A stretch of DNA of 64,000 nt. It comes from Pseudaquabacterium pictum (GTDB lineage: Bacteria > Pseudomonadota > Gammaproteobacteria > Burkholderiales > Burkholderiaceae_C). A program made the position numbers and the translations under genes. Shown piece by piece: positions 15,643-24,235 of this stretch (position 1 is its first letter; each line of letters opens with the position of its first letter). The DNA lies in contig NZ_BJCL01000001.1 in assembly GCF_005403045.1 (NCBI RefSeq), positions 124,001-188,000 of the forward strand, given 5' to 3'. The notes below the pieces were generated by a model that searched no databases, was not told the origin of the DNA, and worked only from the letters and a program-made list of their open reading frames with translations.

Positions 15643-16560
15643 ATGAACCGCCGAGATGCCTGCCGCCGCCTGCTGGCACTGACGGCCACCGCCGGCCTGG
15701 CGGCCTGCCAGACTGCGCCGGTGGCCCCGCCGCCGGCGGCGCCGGTTGTGCCGCCGGTGCCGCCGCCGGTTCCCAAGCCACCCCGCCCGCCGCGCATCGG
15801 CCTGGCCCTGGGCGGCGGTGCGGCGCGCGGCTTCGCCCACATCGGCGTGATCCAGGTGCTGGAGGAAGCCGGCATCAAGGTGGACCTGGTGGCCGGCACC
15901 TCGGCCGGCAGCCTGGTGGCCGCGCTGTATGCCGCCGGCCGCAACGGCGCCACCCTGGCCCGGCTGGCGCTGGCAATGGATGAATCGGCCATCACCGACT
16001 GGGCGTTTCCCGGGCGCGGGCTGATCCGCGGCGAGGCACTGGCGCGCTATGTGCGCGAGCAGACTGGCGGCAAGACCATCGAGCAGCTGCCGATGCCGCT
16101 GGGCATCGTCGCGACCGATCTGGACAACGGCCAGGGCATGCTGTTCCAGCGCGGGGATGTGGGCGCGGCGGTGCGTGCCTCCAGCGCCGTGCCGGCGATC
16201 TTCCAGCCGGTAAAGATCGGCACGCGGGAATATGTGGACGGCGGCCTGGTGTCGCCGGTGCCGGTGCGCTTCGCCCGCCAGATGGGCGCCGAGCTGGTGA
16301 TCGCCGTCGACATCTCCAGCCCGCCCGACGGCAACCCCACCAGCGACCCGTTCAAGCTGCTGCTGCAGACCTTCGCCATCATGGGCCGCAGCATCAACCA
16401 GCTCGAGCTGAAGGATGCCGACGTGGTGCTGCGGCCGCAGCTGACGGGTGTCTCCAGCGCTGACTTCACCGCGCGCCAGCGGGCCATCGACGCCGGGCGC
16501 GCGGCCGCCCTGGCGGCCTTGCCAGCGCTGCGCCAGCGGCTGGCAGCAACGGCCCTCTGA
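15643..16560 (+). CDS. Patatin-like phospholipase, lipoprotein
   Basis: A 305-residue serine hydrolase of the RssA/NTE patatin family. The N-terminus MNRRDACRRLLALTATAGLAAC is a lipoprotein signal with lipobox LAAC and lipidated C22; the arginines also look Tat-like. A proline-rich linker (about 28-51) leads to the oxyanion motif GGGAARG (57-63), nucleophile S87 in GTSAG and D199 in the DGG motif, so the Ser-Asp dyad is intact. It probably hydrolyses phospholipid or lipid esters at the cell envelope. The start at 15643 is preferred because it gives the lipoprotein signal. Confidence 0.92.
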   Translation: MNRRDACRRLLALTATAGLAACQTAPVAPPPAAPVVPPVPPPVPKPPRPPRIGLALGGGAARGFAHIGVIQVLEEAGIKVDLVAGTSAGSLVAALYAAGRNGATLARLALAMDESAITDWAFPGRGLIRGEALARYVREQTGGKTIEQLPMPLGIVATDLDNGQGMLFQRGDVGAAVRASSAVPAIFQPVKIGTREYVDGGLVSPVPVRFARQMGAELVIAVDISSPPDGNPTSDPFKLLLQTFAIMGRSINQLELKDADVVLRPQLTGVSSADFTARQRAIDAGRAAALAALPALRQRLAATAL

Positions 16561-16577
16561 CCAGCCGACCGCCCATG

Positions 16578-16608
16578 AAAAAGGCCCAACGGCAGAAGCC
16601 GCTGGGCC
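16578..16608 (-). terminator. Intrinsic terminator of the phasin gene
   Basis: On the minus strand GGCCCAGCGGC, loop TTCT, GCCGTTGGGCC and then TTTTT form a stem of 11 pairs with one wobble and a T-run. It lies about 80 bases after the phasin stop and just past the convergent lipoprotein gene, so it separates the two transcripts. Two further hairpins (16640-16656 and the palindrome 16658-16678) lie between it and the phasin stop and may stabilise that mRNA. Confidence 0.8.
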
Positions 16609-16686
16609 GAAGGGTCCCCAGAACCGAGTTCGAGGGGACCGAGGAGACAATCCTCGTGGGTGCCGCCAGGCGGCACCCGGCGGTGA

Positions 16687-17247
16687 TCAGGCGGCGCGCT
16701 TGGCCGACTTGGCGGCGGCCTGGCTGGCCTTGACCGCGGTGTTGGTCACGGCGGTGAAGTTGGCTTCGGCGATGTCGGCGGCCTGCTTGGCGGCCTTGTG
16801 CACGCTTTCGTAGGCGTTGTTGGCGGCGGTCATGGCCGACTTCACCAGGGTCACGGCCTGCTCGCTGCCGGCGGGGGCGTTCTTCAGGGCACCGTCCACC
16901 ATGCCGGCGAAGCTCTTCTGCAGCTCGGCCATCTGGGCTTCGGCGGTCTTGGTGAATTCGCCGGTGGTGCTGGTGGCGATGTCGTACAGGTGGCGGCTGT
17001 AGGCAGCGGCCTTCTCGGCCGAGGGCTGCAGCATGCTGGCCTGCAGGGCCAGCAGTTCCTGGGCGTCCTTCACCGACAGGGCGGCCTTGGCGTTCTCGGC
17101 GCTCTCGGCCAGGGTGGCCTTGGCCACTTGCAGGTTCAGCTCGACCAGCTTCTCCACGCCTTCGAACGCCTTGTGGGTCAGGCCGAACAGGGTTTCGAGG
17201 TTGGCCTTGTTGGCGGCGGCGAATTGGTCAGCGGTCATGAAGTTCAT
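16687..17247 (-). CDS. phaP: Phasin (PHA granule-associated protein)
   Basis: A 186-residue all-helical amphipathic protein rich in Ala, Lys and Glu. The family blocks [20 protein letters not shown] and [20 protein letters not shown] open the protein and the tail is [14 protein letters not shown]. Phasins coat polyhydroxybutyrate granules and limit their size. The start at 17247 follows GGAGCACACC; an upstream in-frame extension is not used. It has its own promoter and terminator and is not next to phaCAB, which lies 28 kb away in this window. Confidence 0.93.
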   Translation of the reverse strand: MNFMTADQFAAANKANLETLFGLTHKAFEGVEKLVELNLQVAKATLAESAENAKAALSVKDAQELLALQASMLQPSAEKAAAYSRHLYDIATSTTGEFTKTAEAQMAELQKSFAGMVDGALKNAPAGSEQAVTLVKSAMTAANNAYESVHKAAKQAADIAEANFTAVTNTAVKASQAAAKSAKRAA

Positions 17248-17320
17248 GGTGTGCTCCAGAGGTTGAATGGGACAGGGGACAGATTCGGGGTGCAGGGGGT
17301 GCCTCTGCTTTCGCCAGGCA

Positions 17321-17395
17321 TGCTGCACTGCAACATGAAACCAAGTATAGGCACCAGATCGGGGATTGCAAGCAGTTTTTGTTGCGCTGCAGCAA
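17321..17395 (-). promoter_or_regulatory. Phasin promoter with two PhaR-like palindromes
   Basis: On the minus strand TTGCAA (17366-17371), a 16-base spacer and TATACT (17344-17349) form a strong sigma-70 promoter. TGCTGCACTGCAACA (17321-17335) overlaps the likely transcription start, and TTGCGCTGCAGCAA (17382-17395) lies upstream of the -35. TGC/GCA-rich palindromes of this kind are bound by PhaR repressors that sense PHB. No phaR gene is in the window; the assignment is by motif likeness. Confidence 0.6.
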
Positions 17396-17441
17396 ATTAG
17401 GGGTGCCGGCCCAGAAACCCGCCACTGGGCAGAATCGGCCG

Positions 17442-18398
17442 ATGCATGTCTTCAGCAACGCCCGCTTCTCGATGGACCTGCCGCCGGGCCACCGTTTCCC
17501 GATGCCCAAGTACCAGCTGCTGCGCGACCGGGTGGAAGCCGAATGTCCGGCGCTGACCGTCACCGAGTCGCCGGCGGCCACCGAGGGCGAGCTGGCGCTG
17601 GCCCACACGCCCGACTACATCGGCGCGGTGCTGCAGGGCACGCTGAGTGCGGCGGCGCAGCGCGAGATCGGCTTTCCCTGGAGCGAGCGCATGGTGGCGC
17701 GCAGCCTGCGCTCGGTGGGCGCCACCATCGCCGCGGCGCGGGCGGCGCTGGCGGCGCCCGGTGGCGGCGTGGCCCTGCACCTGGCCGGCGGCACCCACCA
17801 CGCCTATGCCGACAAGGGCTCGGGCTATTGCGTGTTCAACGACGTGGTGGTGGCCGCGCGCCTGATGCAGGCCGAGGTGTTCCGCCACCAGCGCCAGGGC
17901 CTGCGGGTGTGGGTGATCGACCTGGACGTGCACCAGGGCAACGGCACGGCGGCCATCCTGCGTGACGACCCGTCGGTCTTCACCCTGTCGCTGCATGGCG
18001 CCAGGAACTTCCCGTTCCGCAAGGAGGCCAGCGACCTGGACGTGGACCTGCCCGATGGCTGCACCGATGGCCCCTACCTCGACGCGCTGGATGCCGCCCT
18101 GGCCCGGGCCTGGCAGCGCCAGCTGGATGCCGGCGGCCCGCCCGGCCTGGCCTTCTACCTGGCCGGCGCCGACCCGCACGAGGGCGACCGCCTGGGCCGG
18201 CTGAAGCTCACCGACGCCGGCCTGGCCGCGCGCGACCAGCGCGTCTTCGACTGGCTGCAGCGCCACCGCGTGCCGGTGGCCGTCACCATGGCCGGCGGCT
18301 ACGGCCACGACATCCACACCACGGTGGCGGTGCAGCTGCGCACGGTGCAGCTGGCGCATGCCGCCTGGCAGGCCTGGCAGGCGGTGGCAGCGCGGTGA
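17442..18398 (+). CDS. Histone-deacetylase-family amidohydrolase
   Basis: A 318-residue zinc amidohydrolase of the bacterial HDAC/AcuC superfamily. The catalytic histidine pair is H119-H120 in [20 protein letters not shown], the metal ligands include D162 and H164 in [11 protein letters not shown], and the third ligand is in [12 protein letters not shown] near 252; MAGGYG closes the site. Members remove acetyl groups from small molecules, polyamines or lysine side chains; the substrate here is unknown. The start at 17442 matches the conserved N-terminus ([17 protein letters not shown]). It is divergent from the phasin gene across a 194-base region. Confidence 0.9.
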   Translation: MHVFSNARFSMDLPPGHRFPMPKYQLLRDRVEAECPALTVTESPAATEGELALAHTPDYIGAVLQGTLSAAAQREIGFPWSERMVARSLRSVGATIAAARAALAAPGGGVALHLAGGTHHAYADKGSGYCVFNDVVVAARLMQAEVFRHQRQGLRVWVIDLDVHQGNGTAAILRDDPSVFTLSLHGARNFPFRKEASDLDVDLPDGCTDGPYLDALDAALARAWQRQLDAGGPPGLAFYLAGADPHEGDRLGRLKLTDAGLAARDQRVFDWLQRHRVPVAVTMAGGYGHDIHTTVAVQLRTVQLAHAAWQAWQAVAAR

Positions 18399-18434
18399 CA
18401 GCGCCGGCGCGGGCCGGCTGGAACAATCCCGCCG

Positions 18435-18896
18435 ATGACTGCCCCGCTCCAGCCAAAACCCCAGCCCGATTCCCGTGACCGCTATGCCCACCTGTCGTCC
18501 ATCAGCACCCGCTGGATGGACAACGATGTCTACGGCCACGTCAACAATGTCCAGTACTACAGCTTCTTCGACACCGCGGTGAACCGCTACCTGATCGCCG
18601 CCGGTGCGCTGGACATCCATGCCGGCGCGGTGATCGGCCTGGTGGTCGAGACGCACTGCAACTACTTCGCGCCGCTGGCCTTTCCGCAGGATGTGGAAGC
18701 CGGGCTGCGGGTGGCGCAGGTGGGCCGCAGCAGCGTGCGCTACGAGGTCGGCCTGTTCGCGCCCGGCCAGCCGCTGGCCGCGGCGATGGGCCACTTCGTG
18801 CATGTGTACGTCGACCGGGACACCCGCCGCCCGGTGCAACTGCCCGACGCACTGCTGGCCGCGCTGGCGCCGCTGCGCACCGCGGCTGCCGGCTGA
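18435..18896 (+). CDS. Hotdog-fold acyl-CoA thioesterase (4HBT family)
   Basis: A 153-residue single-domain hotdog protein. The signature [20 protein letters not shown] carries the catalytic aspartate D31 and H35, followed by the central helix (DTAVNRYL). Members cleave acyl-CoA thioesters in the cytoplasm; the exact acyl group is not evident. It begins 36 bases after the deacetylase-family gene and is probably co-transcribed with it. Confidence 0.88.
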   Translation: MTAPLQPKPQPDSRDRYAHLSSISTRWMDNDVYGHVNNVQYYSFFDTAVNRYLIAAGALDIHAGAVIGLVVETHCNYFAPLAFPQDVEAGLRVAQVGRSSVRYEVGLFAPGQPLAAAMGHFVHVYVDRDTRRPVQLPDALLAALAPLRTAAAG

Positions 18897-18972
18897 CCGG
18901 CACCGGACGGCCCGCCGCCCTCCCTAGAATCGCGCCGCCTTGCCGGCAACCACAACAACATCTGGAGATCCC

Positions 18973-20382
18973 ATGCGCCCTGGCCGTCTGTTTGTCCTGC
19001 TCGGCCTTTGCGCCGCATCCGGCCTGGCCAGCGCGGCCGAGATCGACGGCGCGGCACTCACCGCCTGGTGGGGTCTGCCGTTCGCCGGCATGCTGCTGTC
19101 GATCGCGCTGATGCCGCTGCTGGTGCCGGAGTTCTGGCACCACCACTTCGGCAAGGTGGCGGCGGGCTGGGCCCTGGCCATGCTGCTGCCGTTCGCGGCG
19201 CTGTTCGGCATCGGCAGCGCGGCGCAGGCGCTGGTGCACACCCTGCTGGCCGAGTACCTGCCGTTCATCATCCTGCTGACCGCGCTGTTCACCGTCTCCG
19301 GCGGCATCTACATCCGCGGCAATCTGCACGGCAGCCCGCTGACCAACACCACCATCCTGGCCCTGGGGGCGGTGCTGGCGAGCCTCATGGGCACCACCGG
19401 TGCCTCGATGCTGCTGATCCGGCCGCTGATCCGCGCCAACGACAACCGCAAGCACACGGTGCATGTGTTCGTGTTCTTCATCTTCATCGTCAGCAACATC
19501 GGCGGCTCGCTCACGCCGCTGGGCGATCCGCCGCTGTTCCTGGGCTTCCTGAAGGGCGTCAGCTTCTTCTGGACGGCCCAGTACCTGTGGCCCGAGACGC
19601 TGTTCATGCTGGCCTCGCTGCTGGTGATCTTCTACCTGCTGGACAGCTACTGGTACCGGCGTGAAGGCGTGCTGCCGGTCGACCCGACACCCGACACCAC
19701 CAAGCCCTTCGGCGCCGAAGGCGGCGTCAACGTCGTGCTGCTGGGCGCGGTGGTGCTGCTGGTGCTGATGAGCGGCACCTGGAAGCCCGGCATCGCCTTC
19801 GACATCGCCGGCACGCCGGTGGAACTGCAGAACCTGGTGCGCGATGTGGCGCTGATCGGCGTCACCCTGCTGTCACTGCGGCTCACGCCGGTGAGCGTGC
19901 GGCGCGACAACCAGTTCGGCTGGGCGCCGATGCAGGAAGTGGCCAAGCTGTTCATCGGCATCTTTATCACCATGCTGCCGGTGCTGGCCATCCTGAAGGC
20001 CGGCGAGGCCGGGTCGTTCGCCGCGGTGGCGCGCGCCGTCACAGGGCCGGATGGCCAGCCGCTGCCCTGGGCCTACTTCTGGTTCTCCGGCATGCTGTCG
20101 TCCTTCCTGGACAACGCGCCCACCTACCTGGTGTTCTTCAACCTTGCCGGGGGCGATCCGGCCACGCTGATGGGCCCGCTGGCGGCCACGCTGGCGGCCA
20201 TCTCGGCCGGGTCGGTGTTCATGGGCGCCAACAGCTACATCGGCAACGCGCCCAACTTCATGGTCAAGGCCATCGTCGAGGACCGCGGCCTGCGCATGCC
20301 CAGCTTCTTCGGCTACATGGCCTGGTCGTTCGGCATCCTGGTGCCACTGTTCGTGGTCCTCACCTTCATCTGGATGCGCTGA
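18973..20382 (+). CDS. Sodium:proton antiporter-like membrane protein
   Basis: A 469-residue integral membrane protein with about 11-12 hydrophobic segments. Residues 1-20 could be a signal-like first helix. Conserved-looking motifs include MGTTGASMLLIRPLIRAN, NIGGSLTPLGDPPLFLGFL and SSFLDNAPTYLVFFNLAGG; paired Gly/Asp/Pro motifs in two halves are typical of the ion transporter superfamily and NhaD/CitMHS-like antiporters. It probably exchanges Na+ for H+ or carries a carboxylate. The start at 18973 follows TGGAGATCCC. The next gene starts one base after its stop. Confidence 0.85.
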   Translation: MRPGRLFVLLGLCAASGLASAAEIDGAALTAWWGLPFAGMLLSIALMPLLVPEFWHHHFGKVAAGWALAMLLPFAALFGIGSAAQALVHTLLAEYLPFIILLTALFTVSGGIYIRGNLHGSPLTNTTILALGAVLASLMGTTGASMLLIRPLIRANDNRKHTVHVFVFFIFIVSNIGGSLTPLGDPPLFLGFLKGVSFFWTAQYLWPETLFMLASLLVIFYLLDSYWYRREGVLPVDPTPDTTKPFGAEGGVNVVLLGAVVLLVLMSGTWKPGIAFDIAGTPVELQNLVRDVALIGVTLLSLRLTPVSVRRDNQFGWAPMQEVAKLFIGIFITMLPVLAILKAGEAGSFAAVARAVTGPDGQPLPWAYFWFSGMLSSFLDNAPTYLVFFNLAGGDPATLMGPLAATLAAISAGSVFMGANSYIGNAPNFMVKAIVEDRGLRMPSFFGYMAWSFGILVPLFVVLTFIWMR

Positions 20383-20383
20383 C

Positions 20384-21394
20384 ATGACGATGTCCCACAA
20401 GCCGAGGGTGCTGGTCACCATCCCGATGTTTGCCGAGGTGCTGACGGCGCTGGCCGAGCGGTTCGAGGTCGATGCCCCCTGCGGCACCGCCACCCCCATC
20501 GACTGGACGGCCGACAGCCTGGCCGCCCGCGCCCAGGGCGCTGCCGGCCTGCTGGTGGCCGGCAGCCCGCGCATCGATGCGGCCCTGCTGGCCGCCGCGC
20601 CCAGCCTGCGGGCGGTGTGCAGCATGGCGGTGGGCCACAACAACATCGACCTGCCGGCCTGCACGGCCGCCGGCGTGCTGGTGAGCAACGCGCCCGACGT
20701 GCTGACCGAGACCACCGCCGACTTCGGCTTCGCGCTGATGATGGCCACCGCCCGGCGCATCGCCGAGAGCGAGCATTTCCTGCGCGCCGGCCGCTGGACC
20801 CACTGGGCCTACGACATGTTCGCCGGTGCCGACGTGCACGGCGCAACGCTGGGCGTGCTGGGCATGGGCCGCATCGGCCAGGCGATCGCGCGCCGCGGCG
20901 CGCTGGGCTTCGGCATGCCGGTGATCTACCACAACCGCAGCCGGCTCGATGGCGCCATCGAGCAGCAACTGGGCGCCCGCTGGGTGGACAAGGCCACGCT
21001 GCTGCGCGAGGCCGACCACCTGGTGATCGTGGTGCCGTACAGCCCCGCATCCCACCACCTGGTGGCCGCGGCCGACCTGGCGCTGATGAAGCCCAGCGCC
21101 ACGCTGACCAACATCGCCCGTGGCGGCGTGGTCGACGATGCGGCGCTGGCCCAGGCCCTGCGGGCACGCACGATCGCAGCGGCCGGGCTGGACGTGTTCG
21201 AAGGCGAGCCGTCCGTCCATCCCGACCTGCTGACCGTGCCCAACGTGGTGATGACACCGCACATCGCCAGCGCCAGCCTGCGCACCCGGCGCGCCATGGC
21301 CGATCTGGCCGCGGCCAACCTGGCGGCCGCGCTGAGCGGCCAGCAGCCGCCCACGGCGCTGAACCCGCAGGTGCTGCCGTTGCGGCCGGCCTGA
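20384..21394 (+). CDS. D-isomer 2-hydroxyacid dehydrogenase (glyoxylate/hydroxypyruvate reductase type)
   Basis: A 336-residue NAD(P)-dependent oxidoreductase. The Rossmann motif is GVLGMGRIGQAIA (G160, G162, G165) with NRSR at 184-187 suggesting NADPH preference, and the catalytic triad is R246 (NIARGGVVDD), E275 (DVFEGEP) and H293 (TPHIASA). It is closest in pattern to GhrB/GRHPR, which reduce glyoxylate and hydroxypyruvate, but gluconate 2-dehydrogenases look alike. It starts one base after the antiporter stop, implying co-transcription; a second ATG two codons in is possible. Confidence 0.9.
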   Translation: MTMSHKPRVLVTIPMFAEVLTALAERFEVDAPCGTATPIDWTADSLAARAQGAAGLLVAGSPRIDAALLAAAPSLRAVCSMAVGHNNIDLPACTAAGVLVSNAPDVLTETTADFGFALMMATARRIAESEHFLRAGRWTHWAYDMFAGADVHGATLGVLGMGRIGQAIARRGALGFGMPVIYHNRSRLDGAIEQQLGARWVDKATLLREADHLVIVVPYSPASHHLVAAADLALMKPSATLTNIARGGVVDDAALAQALRARTIAAAGLDVFEGEPSVHPDLLTVPNVVMTPHIASASLRTRRAMADLAAANLAAALSGQQPPTALNPQVLPLRPA

Positions 21395-21512
21395 TCCAGC
21401 CCGGCGCAGTGCCGCCGCGCAACGGCGCGGGTTTGTCCTCTCGTGGCGCCTCCCCGTCGGGTAGCACCATCGTTGCGCGCTTGAGGCGCATCAAATTCGA
21501 CGAGGAGACCCC

Positions 21513-21983
21513 ATGACCACTGCATTCAAGATCAACGGCAAGCCCGTGAAGGCCACTTCCGAGCCTGACACCCCGCTGCTGTGGGTCATCCGGGACGAGA
21601 TCGGCCTGACCGGCACCAAGTTCGGCTGCGGCGCCAGCCTGTGCGGTGCCTGCACCGTGCATGTGGATGGCACGGCGGTGCGTTCCTGCTCGACGCCGCT
21701 GGCGCAGGTGGCCAACAAGCTGGTGTCCACCGTGGAAAGCCTGTCGCGCAACAACAGCCACCCGCTGCAGAAGGCCTGGATCCAGCACGACGTGCCGCAA
21801 TGCGGTTATTGCCAGAGCGGCCAGCTGATGAGCGCCGCGGCCCTGCTGGCCCGCAACAAGAATCCCAGCGACGAAGAGATCGACGGCGCAATGGCCGGCA
21901 ACATCTGCCGCTGCGGCACCTACACCCGCGTGCACGCGGCCATCAAGACGGCGGCCGCCGAAATGCGCGGCGCCAAGGCCTGA
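21513..21983 (+). CDS. iorA: [2Fe-2S] subunit of a molybdenum hydroxylase (IorA type)
   Basis: A 156-residue two-cluster ferredoxin subunit of the xanthine-oxidase superfamily. The plant-type cluster uses C39, C44, C47 and C59 ([14 protein letters not shown]), and the second uses C97, C100, C132 and C134 ([19 protein letters not shown]). It passes electrons from the molybdopterin subunit encoded 12 bases downstream. Pairing without an FAD subunit is the isoquinoline 1-oxidoreductase/aldehyde oxidase arrangement; electrons then go to a cytochrome. It is preceded by GAGGAGA. Confidence 0.92.
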   Translation: MTTAFKINGKPVKATSEPDTPLLWVIRDEIGLTGTKFGCGASLCGACTVHVDGTAVRSCSTPLAQVANKLVSTVESLSRNNSHPLQKAWIQHDVPQCGYCQSGQLMSAAALLARNKNPSDEEIDGAMAGNICRCGTYTRVHAAIKTAAAEMRGAKA

Positions 21984-21994
21984 GGAGCGCTGCG

Positions 21995-24145
21995 ATGACC
22001 AAGACCACCACCCGACTCAACACCAGCCGCCGCGGCTTCCTGCAGTCCTCGGCCGCCTTCAGCGGCGGCCTGATGGTCGGCGTCACCCTGCCGGTCTCCG
22101 GGCCGGCCCAGGCCGCTGCCACGCTGCACACGCCCAGCGCCTGGGTGCACATCGCCGACGACAACACCATCACCCTGATCTCGGCCCGCGCCGAGATGGG
22201 GCAGGGCGTGTACACCAGCATGCCGATGCTGATCGCCGAAGAGCTGAACATCGACATCCAGAAGGTCAAGGTGGCCTTTGCGCCACCGGGCAAGGTGTAC
22301 GGCAATGCGCTGATCTTCGGCCTGCAGCTCACCGGCGGCTCCACCTCGGTGCGCGAGGGCTACGACAAGCTGCGCCTGGCCGGCGCCCAGGTGCGCGAGA
22401 TGCTCGTGGCCGCGGCCGCCGACCAGTGGAAGGTCGACGCCAGCACGCTGAAGGCCGAGAACGGCATGGTCACCGGCCCTGGCGGCAAGAAGGCCAGCTA
22501 CGGCCAGTTGGCCGCGGCAGCGGCCAAGATGCCGGTGCCCGAGAAGCCGGCGATGAAGGACCCGTCGCAGTTCCGCATCGTCGGCAAGCCCACCACCCGG
22601 CTCGACACGCCGGCCAAGGTCAATGGCACGGCCCGCTTCGGCATCGACGTGAAGCTGCCGGGCATGGTGTACGCCAGCATCGCGATGTCGCCGGTGCAGG
22701 GCGGCAAGGTGAAGAGCTTCGACGGCGCCAAGGCCAAGGCGGCCAAGGGCGTGCTCGACGTGGTGCAGATCCCCGACGGCATCGCCGTGGTGGCCGACAC
22801 CTACTGGCATGCAGTGAAGGCGCGCCAGCTGCTGCAGATCGACTGGGACGAGGGCGCGAACGCCAACCTCAGCACCGCAGCCATGTTCGCCGGCACCCAG
22901 GCCGCGCTGGCCTCGGGCAAGCCCATCCCGCACAAGAAGGTGGGCGACGCCGATGCCGCCGTGGCCGCCGCCGCCAAGGTGGTGCGTGCCGAGTACCGCA
23001 CGCAGAACCTGAGCCATGCGCCGATGGAGCCGATGAACTACACCGCCCATTTCCAGGGCGATCGCATCCACCTGGTCGGCCCCACCCAATGGCCCGATGC
23101 GGTGCAGGGCGCGGTGGCCAAGATGCTGAACCTGAAGGTCGAGAACGTGGCGGTGGAGAACACCTTCCTCGGCGGGGCCTTCGGTCGGCGCATCGATTTC
23201 GACTACATCCTGCAGGCCGCCCAGATCGCCAAGGCCGTGCCGGGCAAGCCGGTCAAGCTGGTCTGGAGCCGCGAGGACGACATGCAGCATGACTTCTACC
23301 GCCCGCTGGCGGTGCACCAGCTGGCCGCGGCCCTGGGTGCCGACGGCAAGCCGGCGGCGCTGACCTGGCGGGTGGCCTCGCAATCGGTCACCGCCCGGGC
23401 CTTCGGCCTGCCGCCGGAGGCACCGGACGGCCTGATGACCGAGGCGGCCACGCCGCTGTATGCCATCCCCGCCATCCGGCAGGACGTGGTCAAGCACGAT
23501 GCCGGCATCCGGGTGGGCTACTGGCGCGCGGTCAGCCACAACATGAACGCCTTCGCCAACGAAAGCTTCATCGACGAATGCGCCGCCGCCGCCGGGCAGG
23601 ATCCGGTGGCCTACCGCCTGGCCATGCTGGACGGCCAGCCACGCATGGCCAACGTGCTGAAGCAGGCCGCCGCCAAGGCCGGCTGGGGCACGCCGGCTGC
23701 GGCCGGGCGCTTCCGCGGCGTCAGCCTGATGGAGGGCTACGACACCTACATGGCCCAGGTGGCCGAGGTGTCGATCCAGGGTGGCGCGCCGGTGGTGCAC
23801 AAGGTCACCGTGGTGGCCGACCTGGGCGCGATGGTCAACCCCGACACGGTGCTGGCGCAGATCCAGTCCAGCGTGATCTTCGGCCTGTCGGGTGTGCTGT
23901 GGAGCGAGATCACCGTCGACAAGGGCCGGGTGCAGCAGGCCAACTTCGACCGCTTCCGGGTGATGCGCAACAACGAGGCGCCGCAGATCGACATCGTGCT
24001 GGTGCCCAGCGGCGAAAAGCCTGGCGGCATCGGCGAGCCGGCCACGGCGCTGGTCGGCCCGGCGGTGGCCAACGCGGTGTTCGCCGCCACCGGCAAGCGG
24101 GTGCGCAAGATGCCGCTGACGGCCGAAGCCCTGGCCCAGGCCTGA
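21995..24145 (+). CDS. iorB: Molybdopterin-binding subunit of a molybdenum hydroxylase (IorB type)
   Basis: A 716-residue periplasmic catalytic subunit. The Tat signal is TSRRGFLQSSAAF at residues 10-22, then a hydrophobic stretch ending in AQAAA, so the folded holoenzyme is exported with its partner. Cofactor blocks include ARAEMGQGVYTSMPMLIAEE near 65, GGAFGRRIDFDY near 393 and GGIGEPATALVGPAVANAVF near the C-terminus, where the conserved glutamate is the active-site base. Isoquinoline-type N-heterocycles or aldehydes are family substrates; the native one is unknown. The start at 21995 follows GAGGAG. Confidence 0.92.
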   Translation: MTKTTTRLNTSRRGFLQSSAAFSGGLMVGVTLPVSGPAQAAATLHTPSAWVHIADDNTITLISARAEMGQGVYTSMPMLIAEELNIDIQKVKVAFAPPGKVYGNALIFGLQLTGGSTSVREGYDKLRLAGAQVREMLVAAAADQWKVDASTLKAENGMVTGPGGKKASYGQLAAAAAKMPVPEKPAMKDPSQFRIVGKPTTRLDTPAKVNGTARFGIDVKLPGMVYASIAMSPVQGGKVKSFDGAKAKAAKGVLDVVQIPDGIAVVADTYWHAVKARQLLQIDWDEGANANLSTAAMFAGTQAALASGKPIPHKKVGDADAAVAAAAKVVRAEYRTQNLSHAPMEPMNYTAHFQGDRIHLVGPTQWPDAVQGAVAKMLNLKVENVAVENTFLGGAFGRRIDFDYILQAAQIAKAVPGKPVKLVWSREDDMQHDFYRPLAVHQLAAALGADGKPAALTWRVASQSVTARAFGLPPEAPDGLMTEAATPLYAIPAIRQDVVKHDAGIRVGYWRAVSHNMNAFANESFIDECAAAAGQDPVAYRLAMLDGQPRMANVLKQAAAKAGWGTPAAAGRFRGVSLMEGYDTYMAQVAEVSIQGGAPVVHKVTVVADLGAMVNPDTVLAQIQSSVIFGLSGVLWSEITVDKGRVQQANFDRFRVMRNNEAPQIDIVLVPSGEKPGGIGEPATALVGPAVANAVFAATGKRVRKMPLTAEALAQA

Positions 24146-24164
24146 CCACCTGCGCACCCTGCCA

Positions 24165-24195
24165 CGGGGTCTGCGGCTGCACAGCCGCAGGCCCC
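24165..24195 (+). terminator. Hairpin after the molybdenum hydroxylase operon
   Basis: CGGGGTCTGCGGCTG and CAGCCGCAGGCCCCG form a 15-pair stem with one wobble around a minimal loop, 20 bases after the iorB stop. No long T-run follows, so it may act with Rho or simply protect the transcript end, but placement argues for a transcription boundary before rmuC. Confidence 0.55.
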
Positions 24196-24235
24196 GTCTG
24201 CATGGGCCGTCCGGCCGGCCTGAGACAATGGCGTG

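Noticed and set aside
16658-16678. Perfect 10-base palindrome after the phasin stop as the terminator
   Set aside because: Only one base lies between the arms and no T-run follows; the hairpin at 16578-16608 has both a proper loop and T-run and is the better terminator.
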